Part shown: in pieces, positions 49,208-62,137 of the stretch
Layout: each line of letters starts with the position of its first letter
Numbering within the stretch: position 1 is the first letter of the stretch
Assembly: GCA_006937955.1 (NCBI GenBank)
Contig: SSNP01000069.1
Coordinates: 596,893-660,892, forward strand
DNA length: 64,000 nt
Reading direction: 5' to 3'
Source: Pachypanchax playfairii
Taxonomy: Eukaryota; Chordata; Actinopteri; Cyprinodontiformes; Aplocheilidae
Made by a program: the position numbers and the translations under genes
The notes under the pieces: generated by a model
Seen by the model: only the letters and a program-made list of their open reading frames with translations
The model's database searches: none
What the model was told of the DNA's origin: nothing

Positions 49208-50753
49208 GATTAGTATTTCTTGGAATGTATTTCTTTGATTTACTCCAACTTTTATTGTTTTGAGTTTTTTAAAAGTTGCGTGCTTGTATGGTGTTAGTTC
49301 TAAATTAGATGTGATAGACTACACATTGCAGTTTCAGCTGTCCTGGGACACACTCACGCGTTTGTCAGGTGCCACCTGAACCACCAAACTTCTACCACAA
49401 TCTTAATAAACGGGTTTCCTTTAAATCCTTAAAACACACTTTTGTGAATTTTACAGCCACTGTTTCCTTTCACAACACTCAAAGGGCATTGTGAGAGTAA
49501 GGTGATGAGGCTAGTCCTGCAAACAACTTATTGAACTATGGTTCTACACATGCTAAATAAATATTCTGGCATAATTAAATGTTAAAAGGAAAAAAACGTA
49601 TAAATCTGTTTTTCATATATTTTTAACAATAAAACCATTAATGTATATGTAGCTTAATGTTTTCAATGACCGAGTAATGAATGTTTTTATACTGATGTTT
49701 TCCAAACTTCATTCAGATCTTGCTTAAATTAAAAGCTGGTACTTTGTTCATTGTGCAAAAGACAAAAAAAAAAAAAAAACGTTCTGTCTCAAAGACACTT
49801 AATGAATTAGTCTTCGTCTTATGAACATAATACATGGGGTTTATTGTTGAACTCTGAAAAAACATAAAAAGTCTTTATCTCTGCCAAAGAATGCAGCAAT
49901 AAAGTAATAATTGAGGTTCTAGTTGAATGAATTTAATAACATAAGCCTGTAAAAAAAATTGGCCTCAATAGCAGCGAGAATAAACAAGCTGATAATAAGT
50001 TAAATATAAATATTTCTCAACTTATCTTGAGGCTATAAGAGGTTTTGGGAAAATCCTCCACACCTCTGTTTGCTTGTTAGAAAATCATTAGTGAAACGTC
50101 ACGCACCAAGAAGCATGAGTTTTCCTGTGAACTGCATCACGGGATTATTTTCATAACAATGTTTCAGATTTTATGAGTTTAAATATAGTTCTAAAGAATC
50201 AACGTGACATTTGCTCCAGCAGCAGAACCCGTCATGTTCCTGGGATCTTAGTTATATTTTTTGTTTATTTGATCTCAGTGTTTTTTCAGGTTTGCTTGTG
50301 TTTTCATTTTCAGCTTGTGTTTGAATCCATTTATTGCAAAAAAAAAATTAATTCATAGGTATAATTGAATATTATTGACATCTAGTTCTTGTTTATCATA
50401 ATCAGTTATAGTTTCTTTTTTAAGTATTTAGTTTATCATGTTTGGTTTCTACACCACGCCCCAGTTCATTTGGTCTCTCTCTCACACACACACACAATTA
50501 GGGATATTGTTATTAATTCAAAAGCAGCAATGTTTATTTTAACTATATTTATTAATCAAACAATGATGCAAAAAAAAAACTACAGTATGTTTTTACCTTT
50601 TCTCATGATTATAAATTCTGTCTTGGTGGTAAGAAACTGTCATAACAATCTGTCTTTTTTTAATCAACTTAAAGGTTTTTATTACTCCAGACAGTTTCCC
50701 ATCAAACAGTTAAAAGTGTTGTGAACAAGCATATCGATGAATTTACATACATA
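49208..50753. other. Intergenic DNA, nothing recognised
   Basis: AT-rich, with an A run near 49,767-49,783 and a short CA run near 50,483-50,497. No gene supported. Confidence 0.4.
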
Positions 50754-50844
50754 CAGTGGCTTGCAAAAGTATTCGGCCCCCTTGAACTTTTCCACATTTT
50801 GTCACATTACGGCCAAGGGGGCGAATACTTTTTGCAAGCCACTG
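50754..50844. mobile_element. 91-base Tc1 mini-element (both termini, no interior)
   Basis: CAGTGGCTTGCAAAAGTATTCG at the left faces its complement GAATACTTTTTGCAAGCCAC at the right, with TA directly outside both ends (50,752-50,753 and 50,845-50,846). The left side also keeps the CCTTGAACTTTTCCACATTT phrase of a common fish Tc1-like family. The transposase region has been lost completely. Confidence 0.9.
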
Positions 50845-51280
50845 TACTCCTTTATTTCCTTGTTTGACATCGCAGGACGTTCATCATTCACTTCAGTTTA
50901 TGTAAAACCGATAAAAGAAAAAAGAGAAGTGATTTTAAAGATTGAGTCAATTGCAAAAGAGAAAAAATGTTCTTTAATCAAAACAAACGTTGAAGGTGAT
51001 GATCTTCTACAGTGCTACAGAAAATAAAAGAATATGAAACTTCCATCCCAAAATGTGTTGTTTGCATCTGTGATTTTAAATTAACACCAAACTGTTGATT
51101 TTCACGAGGTGAAAGAGGCATTTTATAAACAAGAGTAACATTAAAAAAAACAACAGATCACATCATCAGTTGCTGTGAACTTTTCAAATAAGTGGAAATA
51201 TAATGTTATGCTTTCTGTTTTCTCAAAATAACTGTATGTTTTCTTTAAAACTGTCACACAGTAGATCTAAATTTGAATGT

Positions 51281-52580
51281 TCACACTTCAGCCTGATTCT
51301 GCTTCTCCTGTGGAGAATCGTCGCTTCCTGCTGCAGCTTCTGTTCGCTCCATCTGAGCTCTCCGCCGCTCTGCCTCCGTTATCGTCATGGGATGCAGCGG
51401 GAAGAATCCTGCCAACCCTGCAGACAGACAGACATCATTAGAACACACGAGGAACTGAAGGAAAAGTGGAAGCTTTTACAGCTGGACCTCCTTGAATAAA
51501 CAATATTAATGCGTGATAGAATTATCAGGAAGTGTGGATAGAATAAGAGAAAACACACCGAGAAGTTTGGCTACTGGTTTTGTCGGGTGAGCGCCACAAC
51601 CGATCCAGTACTTGATCCGGTCGAAGTTGAAGCTGACGAGTTTCTCGTTGTAGACGTTAGGGAGAGGGTCGAAGGTGCCCAGCTGCTCAATATATTTACC
51701 GTCTCTTGCTCGTTTGTTGTAAGCTGCCACGATGCGGTAAAAGGGCCGGTTAGCTTGTTTGTGACCAGCGAGAGCCAGTCGAATGACCACGTAACCCCCG
51801 TGGTACTTCTTCAGGAGGAGAGACGCTGCAGAAGAAGATCAGAAAAACAAACGATAAACAAAACAAGTTTAAAAAACTCAGTAACATGTGCTGCATAAAA
51901 AAAAAACTGATTTAAACGATTAAAGCTATTAACTGGAAGGATTTTAAAATTTGGGGGAATTTTAAACGAGTCTATGTTTTACTTTTTATATGTTTCAGTC
52001 TAATAATTGTGATGTTCTGAATTCAACCTGGTGAATGACTTTCAACAGAGTTTAATCAACAACTTATTGATCAGCGCTGTGAGTCGATGTTAAACAGCCA
52101 CCAGATGGAACTTTAACACACTTTACAATCTTTATATCATAAAAGTGCATTTTTATTACTCATTAAAGGTGCTGTTTGTGAAATTTGGGCAGGCGAAACA
52201 TGAAATTATGGTTAAACTTTATTTAAACTAGAAATACAGAGTAATAAGATACTGAAAACTCCTTACTTAAAAAGAAACTGTTGAAATGTGAAGAATTAAA
52301 TCAGTTTAAGCCAGTTATTTTTCTGTTACAAATGTTTACTGGCAAAAAAAACCCGTCTAATAATGTATATTTGTCTTGTATCATTCTTTATGAAAAAGAA
52401 CATGTGAAAACCTGATTCACGTTTTTCCACCTTGATGTGACACGAACTAACCTCACAGTAGCCTAAATGTTGTTACAGCTGTTTAATCAAACAAACGCTG
52501 CTTCACTGTTTCCCAATAATCCGCTGGATATTTACTAATTCCTGATACATAAATGAGAAATACTCACATAAATGCACCAT
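51281..52580 (-). CDS. mrps16: Mitochondrial small-subunit ribosomal protein bS16m, complete in 3 coding exons
   Basis: Exons on the - strand: 52,580-52,568 (MVHL plus one base, donor GTGAGT), 51,825-51,559 (acceptor TTCTGCAG, donor GTGTGT) and 51,417-51,281 (acceptor CTGTCTGCAG). Phases join to 138 codons plus stop. The bS16 fold is clear: VVIRLALAGHKQANRPFYRI, GKYIEQLGTFDPLPN, FNFDRIKYWIGCGAHPTKPV and AKLLGLAGFFPLHPM. The last exon adds a charged tail typical of the animal mitochondrial form (EAERRRAQMERTEAAAG...). The protein is a component of the mitoribosome small subunit needed for its assembly; it has no obvious cleavable presequence. The first coding exon is only 13 bases and easily missed, but its MVHL start and phase match the known vertebrate gene. 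Length is as expected. Confidence 0.97.
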
Positions 52581-52859
52581 GATGAAAAATCCTGCAACAA
52601 ACAGGTCACGTTTCCACCAAAATCTTGTTTGTAAGTGACTGTATAGAAACGGCCTCAGCAGCGAGTTTTAGGATTTAAAACGCGTTAAATAAAAATCCTC
52701 TAATAGTAGCAACATGGAAACAGATGTTCGGATAAAACGAGTTTACAATAAAACGAAAAACCTCTGTGGATGTAAAATCACGCTAAATAAGACTTCTCAT
52801 ATCTTGTGATTTGTTTTTGTCTGAACAGTCTCAAAAACTGGAGTTTGTAACTACGTATT

Positions 52860-52930
52860 CTCAGTAAAAACCCATAATGTGACATTTGTCAGGGCGCAGC
52901 CATGTTTAAGTCGGAAATGACGTAGCAGAC
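52860..52930 (-). promoter_or_regulatory. mrps16: Candidate mrps16 promoter region
   Basis: A GC-richer spot with CGGAAATGACGTAG (ETS-like GGAA next to a CRE-like TGACGTA) lies about 330 bases upstream of the mrps16 start. A 5'UTR intron ending TTTGTTGCAG just before the ATG would connect it. Such ETS/CRE promoters are common for mitochondrial protein genes; start site not shown. Confidence 0.35.
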
Positions 52931-54180
52931 GTACAGTTTTACCGTCTCGACGCTAGATAGTGCCAATTCACCACTTTTACTTGTCCACAGGTTCAATGAA
53001 AGATTAACATTTTATAAAGAAAGACGGAAATGTATAGACTTTGAGCTAAATAAATAAATTAATAACATTTGTAACTGCCTAAATATAATAAAGATTCATA
53101 TTTATGCAATTTTGAAAAGATAATCTCTTCAGCTTAGTTGGGAAATACAAATATTAATATCAGAGTATGGTTATAGAGTTATTAATTTAAACTTGATTTA
53201 TTTATATATCTTCCTTCTTGTTCGAGATTAAACTGGAGTTTTATGAAATCACGCTTATGCGGCGCTGTTCTGTTCTCTGGTCGCTAGATGGCGCAGCTGC
53301 ATCGCAGTTTCGCTGAAAGAGTCGCACCCTTTCAGAATTCTGGAAAATAAACAATTTCTAAAGCCAGTGTTTAAGATTTGTGCTGTATATGCCGCACAAC
53401 TTTAAACCTTAACAAAGTTTTTTTTAAAGTATCTTAAAATATTTGTTTTATTTTATTTATCCAATTTTTAGAAACTGAAAAATATAATACATTTTTTGTC
53501 ACTGATCTATGACTTACTGACTTTTATAAGGGCAAAATCTGGGAATTCTGCTTGTGTTTCATGTAGATTTTGTTTCAATTCAAAGTCCACATGCAGGATT
53601 TTATTTATGTGAGGTACAATGCACATTTTAAATCAGCATGTTCGATGCAATTTGATTTATTTTTTATTCTAAACTCTAAATTATCCCTAAAGAAGAAAAA
53701 TAGTAGATTTTTGTCACAGATGACAAATATATATGTCTGTATATACATAAACCTGCTGACCCACATAACATTAGAGTTTTGGCTGTTTATGTTGTTTGTG
53801 GAAGTGGGGACTCACTGTTTTGTAAAAAAATTGTAATATAATAATGTCATCCCAGATGTGAATACTAATAATAATCTAATGAAATGAAAGCAAAGCTGAT
53901 GTCCAATCAAGTGTTCTGTAGATTTTACTTAAAACACTTACATGTTATAATCTCAATAATTAAAGTTTAGCAGCATTAATCACTTAACTTATCCTCCAGC
54001 TAGTGCTTTAAATTCTTGAGGAATTCCATTTAACGTGGATCAAGTTTTCAAAAAATTACAGAAGTTTAAAATATTTTAAAAGTCAAATTCTTCATAACCT
54101 GAGTACATAAAAAAAAATGCTGTTTATAAAATATGATTTTATTTAATAGGAACCAACATGACTCTATGTGAAAAAGTAAT
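52931..54180. other. Intergenic DNA, nothing recognised
   Basis: AT-rich. A short GC-richer spot at about 53,255-53,335 has no supported role. Confidence 0.4.
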
Positions 54181-54415
54181 TTCTCTCCATTTAGGAACAA
54201 ATAAAAATCATGGTCATCGATCAGTCTGGAAAGAGTTACAAGACATTTCGGAAGTTTTAGGACTCGAGTGAAACTCAACGAGAGAAATGGTTCCCAAATG
54301 GAGAAAATATGGTGAAACTTCCTGTCGGCCAACCAAAATCACTCCAAGAGGACGTGAACGACTGATCCAGGAGGTCACAAAACCCAGAACAACATCTAAA
54401 AACTGATAATTTGGT
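54181..54415 (+). pseudogene. Tc1-like transposase 5' fragment
   Basis: The text GGAACAAATAAAAATCATGG, GGAAAGAGTTACAAGACATT, AAATGGAGAAAATATGGTGA and CGACTGATCCAGGAGGTCAC follows, in order, the start of a widespread fish Tc1 transposase (the helix-turn-helix DNA-binding part). Frame breaks and early truncation after about 230 bases show it is a relic. Confidence 0.65.
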
Positions 54416-55754
54416 GGTCAGTGTTTTGCCAGAGATACTTTAGCCCTCTGGGAGCTGGAGTGCCCCGCCACCACTCTCCGCCTTGGAACATGGTGATTTC
54501 ACACTCCTGTTGTGTAAAGCTTGTTTTTCAGTGTGTGTGACAAACACATGGTTTTCTGTGAGAAGAGGTCACTGAAGACACAAAAGAGACGGGCCCTTGT
54601 TAGTAAGTCTGAAAATAACCAAACGTTCCTGTATGGGATTATTTTATACATGAGAATAAAGATGATTTATGATTTAATACAAATAGAAAAAGGAGAAAAT
54701 CCTGTTTTATGCATAATTTTTGGATATATTTCCATGTGACAACAAAAGAACAAACTGTGAGATAATCATCAGTTACCACGACATGTTTTCATCTAATAAA
54801 TAGAAGATTTGAGTAAAACAACAGGAATCATTTGAGAAACGGCTGTTCAGTGAATTCTAATGACGTATGCAGTATGTTCCAGTGCATGTGATATCTTACC
54901 TAACAATCTGAGTACTCTGTCTATCATACAGCAGGCACAACTCTGTTCATGGTGCAACTTCACAAAAGAACTTGTTTTAGATGTTTATTTATGTTTTTCC
55001 TCTTGACCCAGCTGAGATAATAACATCCATTATCACTTCTGAATGAATGATACATTAGGTAAAGCTTCATGTAAGACTGAGAGTGTCAACTTGTTCATTT
55101 TTATACTGAAAATAAGTATTAAAAAGCAAACTCTCAACCCTGATGTTTTAACAGTGACTTTGATTTTCACCCAACCTCGTCCTTCCTCTTTAAAATTGCT
55201 CTAAAAAGCAGTTAAAAGAGAAAATGTCTTTTGAAAAATGTTGTGTTCCTGTAGAGCTCAGGCCTCTGCCAGACACCTCAGTTCCTCCATACTGTGATTT
55301 ACACCAAAAATAAGAGTCTCACCTCTGTTGTATCGACATCATCAGATTACTTCAACGTGAAAACACATTTAACAACTGGATTGACATTGATTCATTTTTA
55401 GTTCAGCTGTTCTTCGTGGTGATGCTGGTTTTCATCTGGATCGAGCTCCAGAACTGGAACATCAAATCTGTTACAAACTTCTGATTCCACAGAGTCTCGA
55501 CTATCTGTTAGTGTTTGTTGCATCATTTGTTCTTGTAGTGATTACAAAATCTGAAGGTTCCCTACTTTTTTTTTTTTCCCAGATCAAAATATCTGAAATT
55601 TTGTAATGATGCAGATAAATCTTCGATCCAGATCAACTCTTGGGATCTTATCTAGAACCTGTTGGGAACTCAACATGTATGTTTTTTTTTATCAAACACC
55701 TGGATAATTAATTGTGGTGTTCCATGCAGATATATTTAAAAAAAAACAGCTTTC
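54416..55754. other. Intergenic DNA, nothing recognised
   Basis: No supported gene or repeat family. Confidence 0.4.
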
Positions 55755-56290
55755 TATCTCACAATGATGAAGAATCCTTAACCCTGGAAGACCCAACTTA
55801 TTAAAAAATAGCCAGAAAATTCTGATTATTTGAAACTGAGATGTTTACGAAACCTTAGAACAAAATTCACAAACGTTTTTTGCTGTATCATGTTATTTAT
55901 AATAGATTTTTTGTATCACATTTATTACATTGGCCATCTTTACGGTTTAATTGTAACATAAAAAATGAGTTAATAATAATGCATTCATTCATATAATAAT
56001 GATTATTTAACCTGGAAAAAAAGGCAAGTGGATCATTTACTGGGAGCAACCATGTTAGAAATGATCTATGTAGCAAATATGATACAAGGGGCATTATAGG
56101 GTTAAAAATGTTCCTGGATCCAGATGTTGATCCAGATTGCCTCCAAAATCAAACCACTTTATCTTTGGACCATTTCTGACCTTTAATGAAACTGTAATAA
56201 AAATCCATCCAGAACTTTTTTGAGTTTTCTTGCTAGCAGACAAACTATCAAACCTTGGTGAAAACAACCTCCTAGTGGAGGTAATACTGA
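55755..56290 (+). repeat. Interspersed repeat 'B', copy 2, split by a 320-base insertion
   Basis: The two halves (up to 55,781 and from 56,102) match consecutive parts of the copy at 7,091-7,310: ACAATGATGAAGAATCCTTA, then GTTCCTGGATCCAGATG and CCAGAACTTTTTTGAGTT, ending GGAGGTAATA. Confidence 0.65.
55782..56101. mobile_element. 320-base TTAA-flanked MITE with CCCT ends, nested in repeat B
   Basis: TTAA stands on both sides (55,778-55,781 and 56,102-56,105). The ends are CCCTGGAAGACCC and, on the other strand, CCCTATAATGCCCC; only CCCT is strictly shared, as in piggyBac termini. Comparison with the uninterrupted repeat at 7.1 kb shows the empty site. No coding frame. Confidence 0.75.
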
Positions 56291-58843
56291 GTCTTTTACA
56301 CACAACACATCAGGGGTTCAACAGGATTTTGAGGTGAAACGAGTTCTCACAAAACATTTTTCTTTTGGGGGCAAATCAGTAAAAACGGGTCACATTTCTG
56401 TTGTTCTGCTCATAACAAGCAGCAGTTTTACCCTCATTCATTAATGATGCTGGAGGCTTTTAACAAATTAAGTCACAAGCCTGTTCTGTGAACAGGAAGC
56501 CTCAGATGATCTGCAGTCGTTTACTTGCAAATTCAAGTATGATCAGCGCTGGTTTGTCTCCTTCCATTTTCTGTAACTGCTTTTCCCTGTTCAGGTTTAC
56601 GGAGACGTGTCAGCTGGTCGACTGCAACACTTAATAAAATGCTTCAAGAAAGATTTTTGGTTGATTTAAAATACCAGAAAAGCAAAGAGAAATCATGCTT
56701 CATGTGTCGATTCATAGTTCTTCAGGTGATGGTTGAACTCTCACTAAAACAATATGAAGTGTTTGGGGGAGAGTTCCAGATGTTTAAACTCAAATAAAAG
56801 GTCACATAATCAGATTTAGAAACTTTTATTAAAAAGCAAAATAAATAAATGCAAGTAATCAGATAAAATTCATTTATTTAGTATATTAACCAGAATATTC
56901 CTTATTTAGGAAGTTCTACAGGTTAATTCTGGTTTAACTCCATATATTTGCTCACTGATCACCAGAACCATTCAGAATCAGAAACCTTTTAATTAAACGA
57001 ATTGTTGATTAGTTGCCATTTTTTTAATTTTGTCATTTTGTGCCCAGTGTTTATTCTACCTCAATGCCTCTTTATGAAAAGCGTATCTTAGCATTTTCCA
57101 TGGTTTCAAAAGCAAAAACTACAACTTTATGCAAAACAACTTCTCCCCTAATCATCTAACCATCTTGAAAATTGTTTAAATCATCATTAACACCATTACA
57201 GATATGTGTAGTCCAAATTATTTTACCAATTTACACAGGAAACAGGCAAAATTGTAAAGACTACGGCGCTTTAATTTCCAAAATGAGACGTACTTAATGG
57301 TATTTCAAACAAATCCAATTGAGTCTCACACGTCTTTAATTGGAAAGAATAACCAGATTACAGGGCATATTAGTTTAAAAAGATTTGAACATTTTGCCAG
57401 TTTGGTCTGTGACAAGAATATATCGCAGCAACCAGACGAAATGCAGCACAGAACACTTTCTTCTCAACAAACCAGGCTGGAATTTCAAGAGAAAAACATC
57501 ATTACTGGGCTGACCACGTTATTTCTGTGAAAAATGTTGAAAATGAATAGAAGCTTTACACAGTTAGGCAGCAAACAAAATGCATCTTACATGGTGAATC
57601 TGTGATGCGTGATTATCTGAACGGTGACATTGATTCTGGTTGTGGCTCACTCTCTTGTGAGCATCTCATGCTCTTTGGGATACCAAGACGAGCTGTTCCT
57701 CCTCTAATCATCTGTGACACTTGAGTTAGAGACGCTCAGATGACCAGATATTTTACTTGGAAAAAAAAAAGGGAGTTTGCTTTTAATGACGAAGGCTGCG
57801 CCAGACATTTTAGTCAAACATGTCTAAATTTAATTTGATTATCTGAAAGATGCTGCTTGTACCTCAAGAACACTTAGTTTCCCATGACTCTGTCTGCTTA
57901 CAGCTAAAATTTTGTTTTTTTCTTGTTTTATTATATAGTTTTAAGCTTTTTTGTGTGTATATTTTGAGTAAATGTTATTTTAAATTTGACCCCTTTTCAT
58001 TCATTTCTATAAATTAAACATAAAAGCTCATTTTTTACCCACTTTAGAAAACAATTTTGTATCTAGAACAAACTTTGTATCTGTATTATAATAAAAAATG
58101 TCTTTGATACATGATAAAACATCTTATTTAAAGCTTGTGAGTCAGTTCTAGTAGGACACAGCAGCTTGTGTTCATTCAAACTTTTGTGTTTCAGCCAAAA
58201 CTAGTAAGAAGACTGATAACTATGTGAATATTCTCTTTCAAGTGTTTCTTCAATTCAACTTTGCAGCAAAGTAAATGTTGCAGGTTGTCTTAGCAGAAAC
58301 ACTGACAACATAAAAAAGTTTGGATGGTTTGATTTATCTCACCTTTTTAATACAAAAACATGATGATGTATAAGTAAAGTTAAAACCATCACAGTCAGAG
58401 GAATCAGGAAGAGACTGTTGTAGAGAAGTTCAGGATCAGTTTAACTGTTTTAAACAACTCCAACTTAAACCATTTCAGTGGTTTAAGTAAATGCTCCATA
58501 ATAAAAATGTCAGAGGCTCGTTACAAAATACTTAATGTGAAATATGTTACACAGCAGTTTGTATTAAACAAACGCTCCATGAATATCCTATGCTAAAGTA
58601 ATGAGGTGTAAAAAAACTCCTTATCCTTGTGCTTTTAAAACCTCTAGAGATGTTTGAGTTGTTTTAGATGTTTTAAATCAGCTCTGAAAAGACTGAAATC
58701 AGCTGTTAGCGTGTCTCTATTAGAGAGTAAACATCTGAAAGATCAGAGATCTTTTTACATGACAGTGGATCATCGTGTCTGCACGGCGAGTTTCACTGAA
58801 ACTTGACGTGATTTTAACTTCCATCAGTTTCAAGATGGATATA
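56291..58843. other. Intergenic DNA, nothing recognised
   Basis: No coding exon or repeat family could be supported. Confidence 0.4.
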
Positions 58844-58970
58844 TGGATGGATGGATGGATGGATGGATGGATGGATGGATGGATGGATGGATGGATGGAT
58901 GGATGGATGGATGGATGGATGGATGGATGGATGGATGGATGGATGGATGGATGGATGGATGGATGGATGG
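58844..58970. repeat. (GGAT)n microsatellite, about 32 units
   Basis: 127 bases of GGAT/TGGA repeats. Frames across it read only MDGW. Confidence 0.98.
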
Positions 58971-61004
58971 CTGCATTACCTGGTCAGCAGCTCTGAGATG
59001 CTGCACAGAGCTTTACTTCTACAGTTGTTGTCCACTGTTGTCTCTCCAATTCAGATGCATGTCTTTAAAATTCGGGATGAAATCAACAGAAACCCACATG
59101 CTTCCAATGAAAGGATCCAAATACTAACATGCAACACTGAAAATAGTGCAGGCAAATATCCAAATCTTGTGATTAACAGCATCAAAATGACATGTTCGGG
59201 GGAATTTTTTGGTCCCCAAAATATCTTTGAATATTTATAGATTGTTTTTACAGATTTAGTTTCCTTTTTATCTTAATCACTCATTTAGATATAAGTTGTT
59301 TTCAGTGATCATACACATGATATATAAGATGTAACGTTCCTCACGCTTCACACGTCTTCTCAACAAAACAAGCTCTTTGGATTCTGTAAAAACACACAAA
59401 GTTTTTCCTGTACAAAATAATGATAGTTTTAATGTGCGTTCCACTTTCATGTAGCAAATTTAAATATCCCTTATTGATATACATCAAGGAAACATGCATG
59501 GAAGTTCATATCAAGGATGATATTTTCATCTTAAGAACTTTCCAACCACATGGTAGCTTTATGTTGTTTTAAGTTTGTTGTTGAAAGGAGTAGCATATTC
59601 ATAAGATTCTACAGCTCGGTTAGTCAGAATAATGGACCTTTTCAATCATAGACGCCGTGTGACTTTGAGACTGTCAGCTCTTTGTGATGTCCTCGTCTTT
59701 TTTAAGCATCTGTGTCCAGCATGAGGGGAGATAGATGTTATGGTTGCAGAGAGCACCTAATGGGAAGATGGGATTCGGTCACAGATGGAGGGTCAAGTGA
59801 TCTCCCTTTTTCTGGAAGGATCTTTCAGATGTCTGTGGTGAGACTAATTGTGATAGCATGCAAAATGGAGCCATTACTTTTATCTTCATTAACAAAGAGA
59901 CTATTTCTTTTTCTGTTTCTTTCTTTTTTCTCAAGATTTATAAACTCTTGGAGCCACTGATGGAGGCAAAGATGCTCTGTGTTCTTTGTATGGGATGACA
60001 TGAGTGTCCCAATGAAGGAAAATGCATTAAATGTAGGTAAAAAATGAATTTTGATCCCAAAAATTGAATATATTCCTATTGCTTTCATTTAACTTTCAAT
60101 GTGTAATCTTTAATTTAAATGAGACGCCATTAATACTGTTTTATTTTTATATTTAAAGCCTGAAAAAATCCACTTGAAGAACTGAATATGTTTGAAATCA
60201 CTTCATGTTGGGATTAAAAATATAATTTAAACCTTAAAATATCAAGGTTAGAGTTTATGAATAGAGCATTTTTAGATAATCTGCACATTATTTTTTTATT
60301 AATAAGGGTTTTGAATGATACTTTCTATCTACTCTGACTTATCTGACCTCTTCATCGTCACTGAAAACAAGAGCTCATGCAAATACCATCAATAAACTAA
60401 GTCTTGTGACCATATAAAATGTTTTTTTTTAAGTCACACAAAAAAAGATTTTAGTCATGGTATACAATTAAATATAATTACTTTTTATGGTTAAAGTTCC
60501 CATTTAGATCCTTTTTAAAGCCAGCGAGCAACTGGTGAATGTCAGAGTGGCAAATATTCCACAGATGTGCCAAAAAACATCAAATGAAAAGTTGCTGTAG
60601 ATACAAATTTTCTGAGCAGCTTTAATTTAGTTTTCTGAATCATTCAAACACCTTTTTTTTCCAAAATAGATCAGTTGTAAATACAAATTAACAAATCAAA
60701 AATGATTTAGAGGCTCCTTAAAGTCTTTTCACGTTCTCGCATTCTCGTGTTAAGCCTCACAAAAGTTACAGTTTTGTAGAATATTTTTGTTTTGATTTTG
60801 TAAAAGGAAAAAGAAAAACGCTCCATCAGTCCTTCAAGTCAGATTTCTGAAAAGATTTTAATTGTTTGCGTATCTTTGTGACTCCAAGCCAGTTTGACAT
60901 TGTAACCTCACATATCAGGCTCATTTGCATTAAGGGATGGACAATAATAAAAGGCCCAGATGCAAATTTGGGTATTAAAGGATATAAAATGAGCTGCAAT
61001 GAAA
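58971..61004. other. Intergenic DNA, nothing recognised
   Basis: No gene supported. The part at about 59,640-60,010 is somewhat richer in GC and free of recognised repeats. Confidence 0.4.
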
Positions 61005-61215
61005 AGCTCATCAGGTTTTGGTGTAGCAGGTTAGCTAATTTACTTGCAGTAAGAAAGTCTTGGGTTTAATTCCCAGCTCAAGATTTTCTGCGTACAGTTT
61101 GCATGTTTTCTTCATGCGTGTGTGGGTTTTATCCAGGTGATCTAGTTTCCTTCCATCATGCAAAAAAGATGCATGTTAGGTTAACCTGTAATTCCAATCT
61201 GACCCTGGTTGTGTT
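61005..61215 (+). repeat. SINE-like repeat, copy 4
   Basis: Contains GGTGTAGCAGGTTAGC, the B-box-like GGGTTTAATTCCCAG, CAGTTTGCATGTTTTC, TTTCCTTCCATCATGC and TTAGGTTAACCTGTAATTCC, in the order of the 18.9 kb family; the distal part is missing. Confidence 0.65.
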
Positions 61216-61367
61216 GTATGAATGGTTGTTTATGAAACGAACAGGAATAACAGACGGAGATCCACTGAGTTATGAAAGCTGATGCAGATGCTTTTACACA
61301 ATCTTAATAAAAATAGTTTTATTGTTCATGCTTTGTGTTTGTTTGTTGACATTTATAATTCACTTAA

Positions 61368-62137
61368 AGGGACATAAGGCAAGATTTGTGAAAAACTACA
61401 CATGCATTTCCAGTTTATTCAATGCTAATGGGTCATGAAGCATTAAAAACCCAAAATAACGAGGCCATCCGCATATATGTCTGTTGCCTTGGAAACGCTG
61501 TGTGCTACATAATGCGCTGCAGTTCGACGTCCGAATTTCCCGCGCAGTTGTAGGGATGTGATGTAAATTGACGCTGCATGCGCGTTGCCGACAGCTCTTG
61601 AACAGGAAGAACATGGCCGCCGTGGACTTGGATTCAAACACTGAAGGTATACTTATGGATGTTTCTGCAGCCAGCAAACGAGCTGCATCCACTCTCACCC
61701 CCCAAAAAAGTGGCACCACGAAGAAAAAAAAGACTTTATCAGCTGCATCTCGTGAGTCAAAAAAAAAATATGACCGAAGCCGGGCAGGCACCCGCATAAA
61801 TATTGGATATGCGTTTGGTTCATGGAGGGAACTTCAGCTGCATTTGGGAGTGAAAACGGATGCTGACATGGCTCATTTCCTTGTGACCAGGTGAGAAAAC
61901 ATTATAGGTCGTGTTTAGAGCCTGATACAGTATGAAAATGATGAGATCAAATCAAATAACAGAGTGGAGAGACCTGACGTGAAGTATGTTAGCCTCCCCG
62001 GTGCAGTGCTGTGAAGACGAACAGTCTGTAAAATGTCTGTGCGCGCTCCCGTGCCGGCTTGGCTGGTGGCTGCAGTTAGCCACAGCGCCTGTCGCGGCAG
62101 CACTGAGTCAGATTTTCTAAAGCTGCCTTAAGTTCCT
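61368..62137 (+). mobile_element. 770-base TTAA-flanked element carrying a promoter-like region and a coding first exon
   Basis: Flanked by TTAA at 61,364-61,367 and 62,138-62,141. The ends AGGGACATAAGGCAAG and, inverted, AGGAACTTAAGGCAGC agree at 12 of 16 bases. The interior has a CpG-rich stretch (about 61,500-61,620) with TTCCCGCGCAGTTG before the open frame at 61,613. Confidence 0.7.
61613..61890 (+). CDS. Putative first exon of an uncharacterised transposon-associated protein
   Basis: An ATG in a good Kozak context (GAACATGGCC) opens a frame of 92 codons plus two bases, ending at a strong splice donor CAG|GTGAGA at 61,891. The product starts MAAVDLDSNTEG, has Lys-rich stretches (TTKKKKTLS, SKKKYDRSR) and ends TRINIGYAFGSWRELQLHLG followed by VKTDADMAHFLVTR. 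The ending resembles a short motif (R.NIG.AF.RWRELR...SDAE.A.FLL) found in many uncharacterised fish proteins tied to repeated elements. No further exon was found in the element, so the frame is probably a remnant of a captured or parental gene. Function unknown; it is unclear whether it is expressed. Confidence 0.45.

Noticed and set aside
58775..59240. Open frames reading repeated MDGW
   Set aside because: Produced by the GGAT microsatellite in different frames; flanks have no coding features.
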